Below are positions 8,499 through 16,597 of a DNA stretch of 64,000 nucleotides, one piece after another (the stretch's first letter is position 1; each line of letters starts with the position of its first letter). The stretch is from positions 1 through 64,000 of the forward strand of contig PLDC01000024.1 of NCBI GenBank assembly GCA_003134995.1, given 5' to 3'. Under the pieces are notes generated by a model, which did not search any database, was not told where the DNA came from, and was given only the letters and a program-made list of their open reading frames with translations. The position numbers and the translations under genes were made by a program. This stretch comes from Acidobacteriaceae bacterium (GTDB lineage Bacteria; Acidobacteriota; Terriglobia; Terriglobales; Acidobacteriaceae).

Positions 8499-9744
8499 GA
8501 GTGTGGACCCCCTGATTTTGCGCGTTCTGGTGCAGGGCACTCTGATGCAACATCTGCAACGATTCGCGTATCACGTGATAGATGCTGGCCTGCACTTCCT
8601 GAATGCGGGGGATGTAATCGCAATTCACAACCACGGGAAAGTCGGCGAGGTGCTTGCGCTTGATTTCTCCGCCGTCGTAGCCGAGCAGCGCTACGGTCAG
8701 CATGTTGCGCTTGCGCGCTTCTTCGAGCGCCATGATGATGTTGCGCGAGCCGCCGCTGGTGGAAATGGCGATCGCTATATCTTCAGGGCGGGCTTGCGCG
8801 ATCAACTGGCGAAGAAAAATTGCGTCGGTGCCGATATCGTTGGCGACTGCGGTGATGTTCGCTGGCTCGAGCGAAAGCGAAACTGCCGGGATGGATTGAT
8901 AACCGTGCGGCGGGAGCACGCAGTCGATGGCGAAATCGTTGGCGTCGGTGGCGGAGCCTCCGTTGCCGAAGAGGATCAGTTTGCCGCCTTGGCGGACACG
9001 CTCGTGAATTGCTAGGGCGGTGCTGGCGATCTGACCGGCTTCTTCGCGGGCTACCTGCTCGCGGAGTTTGGTGTCGTCATGGGCCTTCATCAGAATGGAC
9101 GACGCGACTTCGGCAACCAGATTGCCGGTTCCTTGTTTTTCTGTTCCCAGAAATGGGTAGAGAAATCCGGAAGCGCCGACTTCGTGGCCTAACTCGCGAT
9201 GCTCGAAGAATACGTGTACCGTTTCCCAGAGGGTGTGATAAAGGATCTCGATCATCTCCTGGTGCATGAAGGGATCTTCGCTGGCCGCTTCAACTGCGTA
9301 AGAGCCTTCGACGCCGGGTAGGGCGAACGTCATCGCGCCTTTCTGATGGGCGTGCTGGAGTGCGGCCCAGACTTCCGAATCGCCTTCGGGTGGGCCGAAT
9401 CCCATGACGATGTCTTCGGGATGGAGTATAGCTTCGAGCCATGGCCGGAATAGGACCGAGAGATCGAGCGCGGGTAGAGCGCGTTTGCCGACTATCACGG
9501 GGTGAACGAATTCTACCGAGACGTGCTGCGCGTCGGTGGCGTAGGGCCCGCGGCCGAAGGCGAGCAGGCGGCCTCCGCGGAGAAAGCGTTCGGACATTTC
9601 GCGGCAGGCTTCGGCCAGGCGCGGGGCTTCGCGGGCGAAGAAGGTTTCGAAGAGTTGGTTGCGTGCGAGGAGACGGGCTTCGACGTGAGTGGCGAGTTGG
9701 TTCGTGGTGGCTGCGTTGTCGGTCACGGGGAAATTCGTTTTCAT
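8485..9744 (-). CDS. double SIS-domain protein (GmhA-like)
   Basis: A 419-residue protein with two sugar-isomerase (SIS) domains. The first (about 25-195) has LLAFGRGPYATDAQHVSVEF; the second (about 225-400) has LILFGNGGSATDANDFAID and AIAISTSGGSRNIIMAL, the phosphate-binding Ser/Thr loops of phosphoheptose isomerase (GmhA). GmhA itself has one SIS domain, so this is a tandem fusion. I recall phosphoheptose-isomerase-like genes in hyp clusters of other high-affinity hydrogenases, but no substrate is known. It lies between hypE and the glutaredoxin-like gene, and the tight spacing supports a maturation role rather than heptose synthesis. Confidence 0.8.
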   Translation of the reverse strand: MKTNFPVTDNAATTNQLATHVEARLLARNQLFETFFAREAPRLAEACREMSERFLRGGRLLAFGRGPYATDAQHVSVEFVHPVIVGKRALPALDLSVLFRPWLEAILHPEDIVMGFGPPEGDSEVWAALQHAHQKGAMTFALPGVEGSYAVEAASEDPFMHQEMIEILYHTLWETVHVFFEHRELGHEVGASGFLYPFLGTEKQGTGNLVAEVASSILMKAHDDTKLREQVAREEAGQIASTALAIHERVRQGGKLILFGNGGSATDANDFAIDCVLPPHGYQSIPAVSLSLEPANITAVANDIGTDAIFLRQLIAQARPEDIAIAISTSGGSRNIIMALEEARKRNMLTVALLGYDGGEIKRKHLADFPVVVNCDYIPRIQEVQASIYHVIRESLQMLHQSALHQNAQNQGVHTRGQA

Positions 9745-9810
9745 CTTTGTCTATGTCTATCGATGCGGCGCCAGCCTGAAAGCTACAGGTCGATACGGAT
9801 CCCGTTTCGT

Positions 9811-10911
9811 CTAGCAGATGCGCGGGAGTGGGTCGCCAACCAGCATATCTACGATTCGGCTGCCCCCGTAGAGGGTTGTCACGAGCACGGTTCCGGCGGG
9901 CTGTTCGCGTACTTCGCCGATCACTTGCGCTTCGTTGCCGCCGGGCGCAAGGCTCAGAGCGTTGATTGCGGCGTCGGCATATTCGGGAGAGACGACGGCG
10001 AGGAACTGGCCTTCGTTCGCTATGTGAAGCGGATCGAGGCCGAGCAACTCACATGCGCCGCGCACGGTGTCGCGCACCGGAATTTGATCTTCGAAGAGGA
10101 CCATGCCGAGACCGCAATCGCGGGCTAATTCATTCAAAGAGGTGGCAGCGCCGCCACGGGTTGGATCGCGCATCCAGCGGATGCCGGGGCCGGCGGCGCG
10201 AATTAGAGCCTCGACCAACGGGAGCACAGAACGCGTGTCGGAACGGAGATCGGCTTCGAGATCGAGTTCGCCACGCGCGAGCAGGATGGTGATGCCGTGA
10301 TCGCCGATGGGGCCGGACAGCAGAATTCGATCGCCGACGCGGACCGAGAGCGGATCGATGGTGACACCGGGAAGCAGGCGGCCGATGCCGGTTGTGCTGA
10401 TATACATCTGGTCGGCTTTGCCGTGCTCGACTACTTTTGTATCGCCGGCAGCTATACGCACGCCGGCGTTGCGCGCGGCTTTTGCCATGGCGCGAACTTC
10501 GGCTTCGAGGACTTGCGTAGGCAGTCCGGCCTCGAGTACGAAGGTGACTACGAGAGCTTCGGCTTTCGCGCCGGAGACCGCGAGATCGTTCACTGTGCCG
10601 TTTATGGCGAGTTCGCCGATGGAGCCTCCGGGAAAAGTCAGCGGCTTGACTACGAAGCTGTCAGTAGTGATGGCGACCGTAGTTCCGTTGATATCGACGT
10701 GGGCGGCGTCGCCGAGGGGACCGGGAGCGGCACCGTAGAGCAAGGGTGCGAAGAGGCCTTCGACTAATTTGCGGCTGGCTTTGCCTCCAGCTCCATGGGC
10801 CATTTCGATTTGCGGGTCGCGGAAGCGCGTGGGAGCGGCGTCGGCGGGCGTGGCGGCGGGAGCGATCGGAGGCTGAGGCGTCAGGCGATCGAGCGTCAGG
10901 CCATCGGTCAT
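9811..10911 (-). CDS. hypE: carbamoyl dehydratase HypE
   Basis: HypE dehydrates its own carbamoylated C-terminal cysteine with ATP to a thiocyanate, which it passes to the HypC-HypD complex as the cyanide ligand. The 366-residue protein has the PurM-like start EMAHGAGGKASRKLVEG, DPTRGGAATSLNELA, and ends exactly with PRIC, the reactive terminal cysteine. The N-terminus is about 30 residues longer than usual and Ala/Pro-rich (PQPPIAPAATPADAAP). The ATG at 10911 shares one base with the hypD stop (TAATG), so the two are translationally coupled. Confidence 0.95.
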   Translation of the reverse strand: MTDGLTLDRLTPQPPIAPAATPADAAPTRFRDPQIEMAHGAGGKASRKLVEGLFAPLLYGAAPGPLGDAAHVDINGTTVAITTDSFVVKPLTFPGGSIGELAINGTVNDLAVSGAKAEALVVTFVLEAGLPTQVLEAEVRAMAKAARNAGVRIAAGDTKVVEHGKADQMYISTTGIGRLLPGVTIDPLSVRVGDRILLSGPIGDHGITILLARGELDLEADLRSDTRSVLPLVEALIRAAGPGIRWMRDPTRGGAATSLNELARDCGLGMVLFEDQIPVRDTVRGACELLGLDPLHIANEGQFLAVVSPEYADAAINALSLAPGGNEAQVIGEVREQPAGTVLVTTLYGGSRIVDMLVGDPLPRIC

Positions 10912-12038
10912 TAGCCCGCTAAACTCAGAGTTACCATTGCTGCCTTGCGGTGTTCGTAGTTGTAATACGCGGCGCATGATCCTTCCGATGAAACCATGAG
11001 TGCGCCGATAGGATGCTCCGGCGTGCACTCGCGTCCAAAAAGTTTACATTGATGCGGCTTCAGCACGCCCTTCAACACTTCTCCACATTGCGCGGCTTTG
11101 GGGTCGGTGACGCGGATGCCGGGGACTTCGAAGCGCTGCTCCGTGTCGAATTCGGCGTACTTGTCGTTGATGCGCAGTGCGGATTGCGAGATAAAGCCGA
11201 GGCCGCGCCATTCGAAGTAGGGACGCAGTTCGAAAACTTCGGCCATGGCCTTGAGCGCCGCGCGATTGCCCTCCCAGGGAACTACGCGCTTGTATTGATT
11301 TTCGACTTTGGCCTCGCCCGCGTTTAGTTGGCGCAGAAGCATGACTATTGATTGCAGCATGTCGAGCGGCTCGAAGCCGGAGACTACGATGGGCTTGCGC
11401 TCGTTGTGCGCGATCCATTCATACGGGCGGCAGCCGATGACGGTGGAGACGTGGCCGGGGCCGATGAAGGCGTCGAGACGCATGTCGGGGGAATCGAGAA
11501 TCGCGCGAATGGCGGGGATGATGGTGACGTGGTTGCAGAAGACAGAAAAGTTGTGGATGCCTTCGGAGCGGGCGCGCATGATGGTGAGCGCGGTGGAGGG
11601 CGCGGTGGTTTCGAAGCCGATGGCGAAAAACATTACGTGCTTTTCGGGATTGAGGCGGGCGAGTTTGAGAGCGTCGGCGGGCGAGTAGACGATGCGAACG
11701 TCCATGCCGCGGGCTTTGTGCTCGAGCGGACTGCCTTGCGTGCCGGGAACGCGCATCATGTCGCCAAATGCGGCGAAGATGACATCGGGTTCGTGCGCGA
11801 TGGCGAGGCCATCGTCAATTCTCCCCATGGGAAGAACGCAGACGGGGCAGCCGGGGCCGTGGATCAGTTCGATGTTTTCCGGAAGGATATCTTTCAGGCC
11901 GAAGCGGTAGATGGCGTGGGTATGTCCGCCGCAGACCTCCATCATGCGGTAGTGGCGTTCGGTGCCGGCGAGGCGGCGAATTTCGTCGGCCGTTTTTGAA
12001 ATCAGTTCAGGTTCGCGGAACTCATCTACGAATCTCAT
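10911..12038 (-). CDS. hypD: hydrogenase Fe-ligand assembly protein HypD
   Basis: HypD is the iron-sulfur scaffold that, with HypC, assembles the Fe(CN)2CO unit. The 375-residue protein has GGHTHAI, GPGCPVCVLP with its CxxC, the GPGHVSTVIG loop, and the C-terminal cluster ligands in CGEVLKG, HQCKLFGREC and SSEGSCAAYYNY. All expected cysteines are present. It is preceded by hypC with a 52-base gap and overlaps hypE by one base. Confidence 0.95.
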   Translation of the reverse strand: MRFVDEFREPELISKTADEIRRLAGTERHYRMMEVCGGHTHAIYRFGLKDILPENIELIHGPGCPVCVLPMGRIDDGLAIAHEPDVIFAAFGDMMRVPGTQGSPLEHKARGMDVRIVYSPADALKLARLNPEKHVMFFAIGFETTAPSTALTIMRARSEGIHNFSVFCNHVTIIPAIRAILDSPDMRLDAFIGPGHVSTVIGCRPYEWIAHNERKPIVVSGFEPLDMLQSIVMLLRQLNAGEAKVENQYKRVVPWEGNRAALKAMAEVFELRPYFEWRGLGFISQSALRINDKYAEFDTEQRFEVPGIRVTDPKAAQCGEVLKGVLKPHQCKLFGRECTPEHPIGALMVSSEGSCAAYYNYEHRKAAMVTLSLAG

Positions 12039-12090
12039 GCCGATTCCTCACGCACGGGCTGGGCTTTCATTGGCTGGACGCGGGCGGGCG

Positions 12091-12369
12091 TCAATTCATG
12101 TCCTCCAAGCCGTAGCCTTTGACTTCCTGCATCGCGCCGTCGATTTCGCCGAGCATACGAAGAGTGTTCATCTGGTCGGCGGCATCCTGTTCGCTGATCT
12201 TGCTCATGGCGAAGCCGACGTGGACGAGCACCCAGTCGCCGGGTACCGGCTTGTCGTCCTGCAAAAGGCCGAGATCAATCCTGCGGCGGACGCCGACTAC
12301 TTCGACGAGAGCGGAATCTTGGTTGTCGGCGGAAATCTCGACGATCTTTCCTGGTATGGCTAGGCACAT
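12091..12369 (-). CDS. hypC: hydrogenase assembly chaperone HypC
   Basis: HypC is the small chaperone that holds the iron unit with HypD and docks on the large-subunit precursor. The 92-residue protein begins MCLAIPGKI, whose second-position cysteine is essential in the family, and has DWVLVHVGFAMSKI. The ATG at 12369 is fixed by that motif; upstream reading is a low-complexity run. It is the first of the hypCDE block, following the YceI pair. Confidence 0.95.
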   Translation of the reverse strand: MCLAIPGKIVEISADNQDSALVEVVGVRRRIDLGLLQDDKPVPGDWVLVHVGFAMSKISEQDAADQMNTLRMLGEIDGAMQEVKGYGLEDMN

Positions 12370-12420
12370 TCGGTATACCTCGTCTTTGGTCGTTCGTCTT
12401 TGGTCATTCGTCGTCGGCCG
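12370..12420. repeat. simple word repeat ahead of hypC
   Basis: The 70-base gap before hypC contains repeats of CGTCTTTGGT and TTCGTC (for example CGTCTTTGGTCGTTCGTC). On the minus strand this is a run of GACCAAAGACGAA words just upstream of the hypC start. It belongs to the word-repeat class also seen at 3445, 23623, 42600, 44680, 45525, 53119 and 63955. Confidence 0.5.
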
Positions 12421-12438
12421 AGCTGCGGCCAGCAACAT

Positions 12439-13032
12439 TCAGTTCTGTTTGCGCGCGGTTATGTCGAACGACAGCTTTAGTTCGTCCTTCAGCTTGATGG
12501 TTCCACCCGCGGCGGAAACGGGCTTAATCTCGTAATCGCTTTGGCGCACGGAGAACTCTCCTGCGGCGCGGAGTGTCTCGCCATTCAGCGAGACGCGCGC
12601 GGAGACGGGCTGCGTCCGTTTTACTCCGTGCAGCGTCAGCTCTCCATTCAATGCGACCCAATATTGGCCTTCGCCGGTTTTACTGGCGGTGAGGCGCGAA
12701 CACTCGTAAACAATATCGGAGTAGGAATCGGACTCGAGAACTTCCTCGTGCATGTTGCGGTTGATTTCGGTGCGATCTTTTTCGCTGATGTCATCGGTAT
12801 CGGTGAGCGAAGCCGCATGGATCAAGAGCCGCAACGAACTTTTTTCCAATGCGTCAGGATTCAAGGAGATCTCGCCTTCGAAGTCGGGAATCGAGATGTT
12901 CGGGTTATGACCAAAGACAGAAAGCAGGCCAGTGGCAAATGCCTGAACGGTGAACTTACCTCCCTTGGCGTCAATGATGTAGCGAATGGTGGCAGCCTCC
13001 GGTGTCTCTGCAACGTTTAAGGCGTGATGCAC
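12439..13032 (-). CDS. YceI-family protein (second of a tandem pair)
   Basis: A 197-residue YceI-like protein. The family folds as a lipocalin-like beta-barrel that binds long isoprenoids such as polyprenyl pyrophosphate or ubiquinone precursors. Seen here: IRYIIDAKGGKFTVQAFATG at the start, LTLHGVKRTQPVSARVSL, QSDYEIKPVSAAGGTIKLKD and FDITARKQN. No signal peptide is present, although most YceI proteins are periplasmic. The GTG at 13032 is chosen because AGGAGGT lies 7 bases upstream and it makes the protein the same length as its neighbour. It lies between its paralog and hypC, so a role in hydrogenase assembly or electron transfer is inferred. Confidence 0.8.
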   Translation of the reverse strand: MHHALNVAETPEAATIRYIIDAKGGKFTVQAFATGLLSVFGHNPNISIPDFEGEISLNPDALEKSSLRLLIHAASLTDTDDISEKDRTEINRNMHEEVLESDSYSDIVYECSRLTASKTGEGQYWVALNGELTLHGVKRTQPVSARVSLNGETLRAAGEFSVRQSDYEIKPVSAAGGTIKLKDELKLSFDITARKQN

Positions 13033-13076
13033 TAGAAAGACCTCCTGGCAATTAGACTGCTCCCGCACATAAAGTC

Positions 13077-13670
13077 CTACGCTGCAGTTGCCGCTTTGCG
13101 AGCCAGCACGTAGAAAGAGAATTTCAACTCATCCATAAGTTTCAGAGTGCCACCGGCGATCGATGCGATGCGAATGTCGTAGTCGGTTTGCAGCAAGGTA
13201 AACGAGCCGTGAGCGCGGATGCTGTCAACTCCGAGAGACGCTTGGGCGCCAACATCCTGTTCATTTGAAACGCCATGAAGAGTAAGCCTGCCACGCACAT
13301 TGACGCGATAAAGATCGTCTTTCATTTTGTCGGTAATCACACGCGTGCTTTCGTAAGCAATTTCCGGAAACTTCGCCGATTCCAAGACCTCGTGGTTCAT
13401 GATGCGGTGAAGCTCGCGGCGATCGGAGTCCGGCATTTCGTCCAAAACCTCCAGCGAAGCTGGCTTCACGCGAATGTGAATGGAAGCTGCGTCGAAGTCA
13501 CCTGAAGCCACGTCGATTACGCCCGTCCAATCACGTATTGCGATTTTAGGGCTGTGAGCGATTGCCGCGATCAGTCCGTTCGCAAAAGCCTGCACCGTGA
13601 ACTGGCTGGTTCGCGGATCGATTACGTAACGAGTGCTGCTAGAACTAGCCGCTGCGGAACTGGTGGCCAT
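13077..13670 (-). CDS. YceI-family protein (first of a tandem pair)
   Basis: A 197-residue paralog of the next gene. It shares TRYVIDPRTSQFTVQAFANG, GRLTLHGVSNEQDVGAQASL, QTDYDIRIASIAGGTLKLMD and a FYVLAR ending, the hallmarks of the YceI isoprenoid-binding barrel. The N-terminus is Ser/Ala-rich (MATSSAAASSSS) with no signal peptide, so it is probably cytosolic. GGAGGG precedes the ATG. The pair, 44 bases apart with the second start, looks like an old tandem duplication. The link to hydrogenase is by position only. Confidence 0.8.
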   Translation of the reverse strand: MATSSAAASSSSTRYVIDPRTSQFTVQAFANGLIAAIAHSPKIAIRDWTGVIDVASGDFDAASIHIRVKPASLEVLDEMPDSDRRELHRIMNHEVLESAKFPEIAYESTRVITDKMKDDLYRVNVRGRLTLHGVSNEQDVGAQASLGVDSIRAHGSFTLLQTDYDIRIASIAGGTLKLMDELKFSFYVLARKAATAA

Positions 13671-13767
13671 CGAAGTAGCCCTCCGTTAGCTTTCCGATAC
13701 GATAGCACCTAACCGCAGAGCTTGCTAACTCCGAACGAAGCGACTTACGCGTTTCGGGACCCGCGTT

Positions 13768-13971
13768 TTACATCGAGCGCAATTTCAAATAGCGATCCAG
13801 ATCGGGCAGTGCGCCCTGAGCGAGATCGCCGAGGCCGAACTGGCCGAGATAGCGCCTGGCGATTGGATTGGAAAGAATAAGACCCGCGCCGAAAACGATA
13901 AGCGCTACGCCACTGAGCATGAAGAGCGTGTCTTTGTCGCTGAAGCTTCCGTTCGAATTTTCGCTTGCCAC
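13768..13971 (-). CDS. small single-span membrane protein of the hydrogenase cluster
   Basis: A 67-residue protein with a hydrophilic N-terminus (MASENSNGSFSDKDT), one membrane segment (about residues 17-34, LFMLSGVALIVFGAGLIL) and a C-terminal amphipathic part (ARRYLGQFGLGDLAQG). It starts at GTG with AAAGGAG ahead. I do not recognise the family. Its place between the protease and YceI genes suggests a membrane anchor or assembly factor for the soluble hydrogenase. Confidence 0.65.
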   Translation of the reverse strand: MASENSNGSFSDKDTLFMLSGVALIVFGAGLILSNPIARRYLGQFGLGDLAQGALPDLDRYLKLRSM

Positions 13972-13987
13972 GGCAGTCTCCTTTTAT

Positions 13988-14863
13988 TTACTGAGTTGAA
14001 TCGATATTGGATTCGGGTAGATCAGTCGAATGTTTCTGTCGATCATTTCTGTCGATTAAAGACTGCACCAGTTTAACCGCATCGTCGAGTGCGGCTTCCA
14101 CTGGCGCGCTTAATCCCATCTTACCTTCTTCTCCACCGAGAGTTTCGGGCTCGCAGCCGACGAGCAGGATGTTTTTCAATTCGATATTCATGGCGCGGGC
14201 CGTGCGCAGAACGCTTACTGGGTTCATGGCGTGAGCTTCGATGGTGGGTTGCGAGGCTTGCCCGTCGGTTGCGGGTTCGTCGAGAGCTTTTAAATCGGGC
14301 TCGATGACGTAGAGGGTGCCGGGCGCCTGGCCGTGCGGGCAGGCGTCGACGAGGATTGTGGTTTCGTAGCCGTCTTGCAGCGCATAGGCGAGGTCGAAGC
14401 CGCGAATGCCGAAATCGACGACGCGTACGCTCTGGGGCAGTTGCAGACCGGCCATACGGCGAACTACTTCGACGCCGAAGGCGTCATCGCCGAGGAAAAT
14501 ATTGCCGATGCCGGCGACGAGGATGGTTGGCTTCTGCACGGCGGAAGCTTGCGGGTAATCTTCGGGCGAGAGTGGTTCGACTTCTTCCGCGTCAAAAAAG
14601 AAGCGATGGCCGGGTTGACGGAGCAGTCCCATATCTTTGCCGGGATCGTTGTCGAGAACTACGCAGACGTGCTGCTTGCCTTCGTAATCCTGCTCGATGC
14701 ATTCGACGGTGGCGATCTGACCGGCGAGCGCGATGTCCATCACATCTCCGCCTTTGCGGGGACGCAGGCGCACGCGGCTTCCCGGCCGGACTTCGACTCC
14801 GGAGATATCCAGATGATCGAGCGGAGTTTTTTCTTCGAGGAGTTGCCATTCCCATTCGTTCAT
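13988..14863 (-). CDS. hydrogenase maturation endoprotease with N-terminal extension
   Basis: The C-terminal half (about 112-280) is a HyaD/HybD-type protease that trims the large subunit after nickel insertion: GIGNIFLGDDAFG (118-130), D150 in VVDFGIRGFDL, VDACPHGQ and H211 in IEAHAMNP, giving the expected nickel-recognition residues D127, D150 and H211. The substrate, the large subunit here, has a matching 21-residue tail. The N-terminal 110 residues are not part of the usual protease (about 150-200 residues) and contain a small beta-rich domain (VEVRPGSRVRLRPR). The gene overlaps the one upstream by 4 bases (ATGA). Confidence 0.85.
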   Translation of the reverse strand: MNEWEWQLLEEKTPLDHLDISGVEVRPGSRVRLRPRKGGDVMDIALAGQIATVECIEQDYEGKQHVCVVLDNDPGKDMGLLRQPGHRFFFDAEEVEPLSPEDYPQASAVQKPTILVAGIGNIFLGDDAFGVEVVRRMAGLQLPQSVRVVDFGIRGFDLAYALQDGYETTILVDACPHGQAPGTLYVIEPDLKALDEPATDGQASQPTIEAHAMNPVSVLRTARAMNIELKNILLVGCEPETLGGEEGKMGLSAPVEAALDDAVKLVQSLIDRNDRQKHSTDLPESNIDSTQ

Positions 14864-15939
14864 TGGGTTTCCTCCTGGTGTGATGGAGGCTCGACTGGCC
14901 GCAGGTTTCTGAGCACGCCGTGCAACTTCATTAACTGTTCGACCGGCATGGTTTCTGTGCGCTCGAGCATCTGGCGGGCGCGCTCGTCGGACTGGCTCAT
15001 CTCGCGCTTTTCTTCGTCGGTCAGCGTCATGATGCGCAGGGAGAGAATCTCGTCAATTTCGGTGCCGTCGAACAAATCTCCGGCGCTCTCGGGAGCGATT
15101 TGCGGATAGTCGTAGAGAATGATTGGCGACGAGAGAACGGTGTCACATTGTCCTTCTTCGCCGACCAGCACCGGCCATGTGCCTTCGTTCTTGCAACTCG
15201 CGGCCAGTTCGCTTAATTGCTCCGGGGGCGCGAGCAGAGAGATGAACTTTCCATTCTGCACGCCGAGGACGGTGTGCGTAGAGGCGAGGGAACTCAATAG
15301 GGCATCTTCACGCGTGGCCTGATGTGCGGCGGCGAAAGGCGTGCGGTTGCGAATGCGCACGCTAACTTTGAACAAATCATCGCTCAGGCGCTCGCTTCTG
15401 ACTTCGAGCATCGCCTGGAGCATGCGCCGCTCGCGGATGATTACTGCGGCGATTGGACCTTCCCTATCGCGCAGATATTCGAATTCTTTTCCTTCGGGAA
15501 AAGTGAAAGACTGCAAGAGCGGCGATCCGACGAGCGCTTCGGGGCTGCAGATCGGCAGAATCACTTCTCGCTCAACCGCTTCTTGCCAGGGTTGGTAGAC
15601 GCGACCCACCACTTCGAGTCTCGGCACCAGATGGAATTCTGGCGCTTCTCCGGACGGCAACTCGCTCACGGGATTGTTGAATTCCCCAACCGAGCGTGCG
15701 ACCAGCTGAAGAAAGCGCACGCGGATTTCCAGTTCGGTCGACGAGTTGGCTTCGACCAGGCATTCCGTTTGCATGGTCCAAGCCTCGGTGCCTTTTTGCG
15801 CTTCGCTGTAGGATTGCGGGACGAGCACGCCGAAGTTCCAACGCTGCTGATTTTTTACGGACGATGGGCGGTAGGGATAGAGCATGTATCCCTCGTAGAG
15901 CACCGCCTTCGCGATCTTGTCGACCGTCGCGAGATTCAT
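14860..15939 (-). CDS. conserved unknown protein of the group 1h hydrogenase cluster
   Basis: A 359-residue soluble protein of no known function. Seen: AKAVLYEGYMLYPYRPSSVK near the N-terminus, WNFGVLVPQSY, and an acidic, charged C-terminal part (EIDEILSLRIMTLTDEEKRE). There are no membrane segments or metal-binding motifs. I recall similar proteins next to group 1h hydrogenases, always with DUF6084 and DUF5947 neighbours. It lies 10 bases from the DUF6084 gene and overlaps the protease gene by 4, so all three are co-translated. A role in assembly or subunit docking is inferred. Confidence 0.75.
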   Translation of the reverse strand: MNLATVDKIAKAVLYEGYMLYPYRPSSVKNQQRWNFGVLVPQSYSEAQKGTEAWTMQTECLVEANSSTELEIRVRFLQLVARSVGEFNNPVSELPSGEAPEFHLVPRLEVVGRVYQPWQEAVEREVILPICSPEALVGSPLLQSFTFPEGKEFEYLRDREGPIAAVIIRERRMLQAMLEVRSERLSDDLFKVSVRIRNRTPFAAAHQATREDALLSSLASTHTVLGVQNGKFISLLAPPEQLSELAASCKNEGTWPVLVGEEGQCDTVLSSPIILYDYPQIAPESAGDLFDGTEIDEILSLRIMTLTDEEKREMSQSDERARQMLERTETMPVEQLMKLHGVLRNLRPVEPPSHQEETQ

Positions 15940-15949
15940 TTGCGCGCCC

Positions 15950-16597
15950 TCATTGGATCACCGTCTCTTCCACGGGAATAAGACTCTCAATCGCTTCTTC
16001 CCAGGTGGGAATGCCTTGCCGGACCTTGTATTGATGCAGACGGTCGAAAGCGTCTTTGTGCAGGCAAAGCCAGGCGCTGTTGGGATAGTAAGATTCCATC
16101 ATGTCGCGCCAGACTTTTACCGGGAGCTTGAATCGAGTTTCCTTGTCCCATGAAATGGGCGCGACTTGCAAGCTGCCTTGCGGACTTGCGTAGAACACCG
16201 TGCCGCTGAACTGGACGCAGAGAGGGACTTCGCCATCTGAGAGGCCGTCGAAATATTTTGTGGCAGCGACATTGAAATCGAAAGTGCACGGGACCGGGAG
16301 ATCGACTACTGTTGTGCCCTGGAATGACGGCACGACTATGCTGGCGTGGGTCCAGAGCAGATTTTTCAGAGTCTGGCTCCAGCGGCTGGGATCGTCGAAA
16401 AGGTCGCGAAGTTTTGCTTGATCTCCTGGGGTGTATTTTCGGCGAGTGGTTTCAATCTGAATCTGACAGCGCAGAGCGACGGTATGAATGGTTTCGTTTG
16501 GATCGGAAGTGCTCAGGCGGAGCTTCAAGGCAAGCAGGGGCGAAGCGGCATTGGAAACGACCTCGGCGCGCTCAACCTGAAAGTTCAAATCAGGCAT
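15950..16597 (-). CDS. DUF6084-like hydrogenase cluster protein
   Basis: A 215-residue protein beginning MPDLNFQVERAEV, with VALRCQIQIE, LLWTHASIVVPSF, YFDGLSDGEVPLCVQFSGTV and MESYYPNSAWLCL. This pattern fits DUF6084, which I know as a companion of high-affinity [NiFe]-hydrogenases. The beta-rich sequence and lack of signal peptide suggest a cytosolic structural or assembly partner. It overlaps the DUF5947 gene by 8 bases. Confidence 0.7.
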   Translation of the reverse strand: MPDLNFQVERAEVVSNAASPLLALKLRLSTSDPNETIHTVALRCQIQIETTRRKYTPGDQAKLRDLFDDPSRWSQTLKNLLWTHASIVVPSFQGTTVVDLPVPCTFDFNVAATKYFDGLSDGEVPLCVQFSGTVFYASPQGSLQVAPISWDKETRFKLPVKVWRDMMESYYPNSAWLCLHKDAFDRLHQYKVRQGIPTWEEAIESLIPVEETVIQ

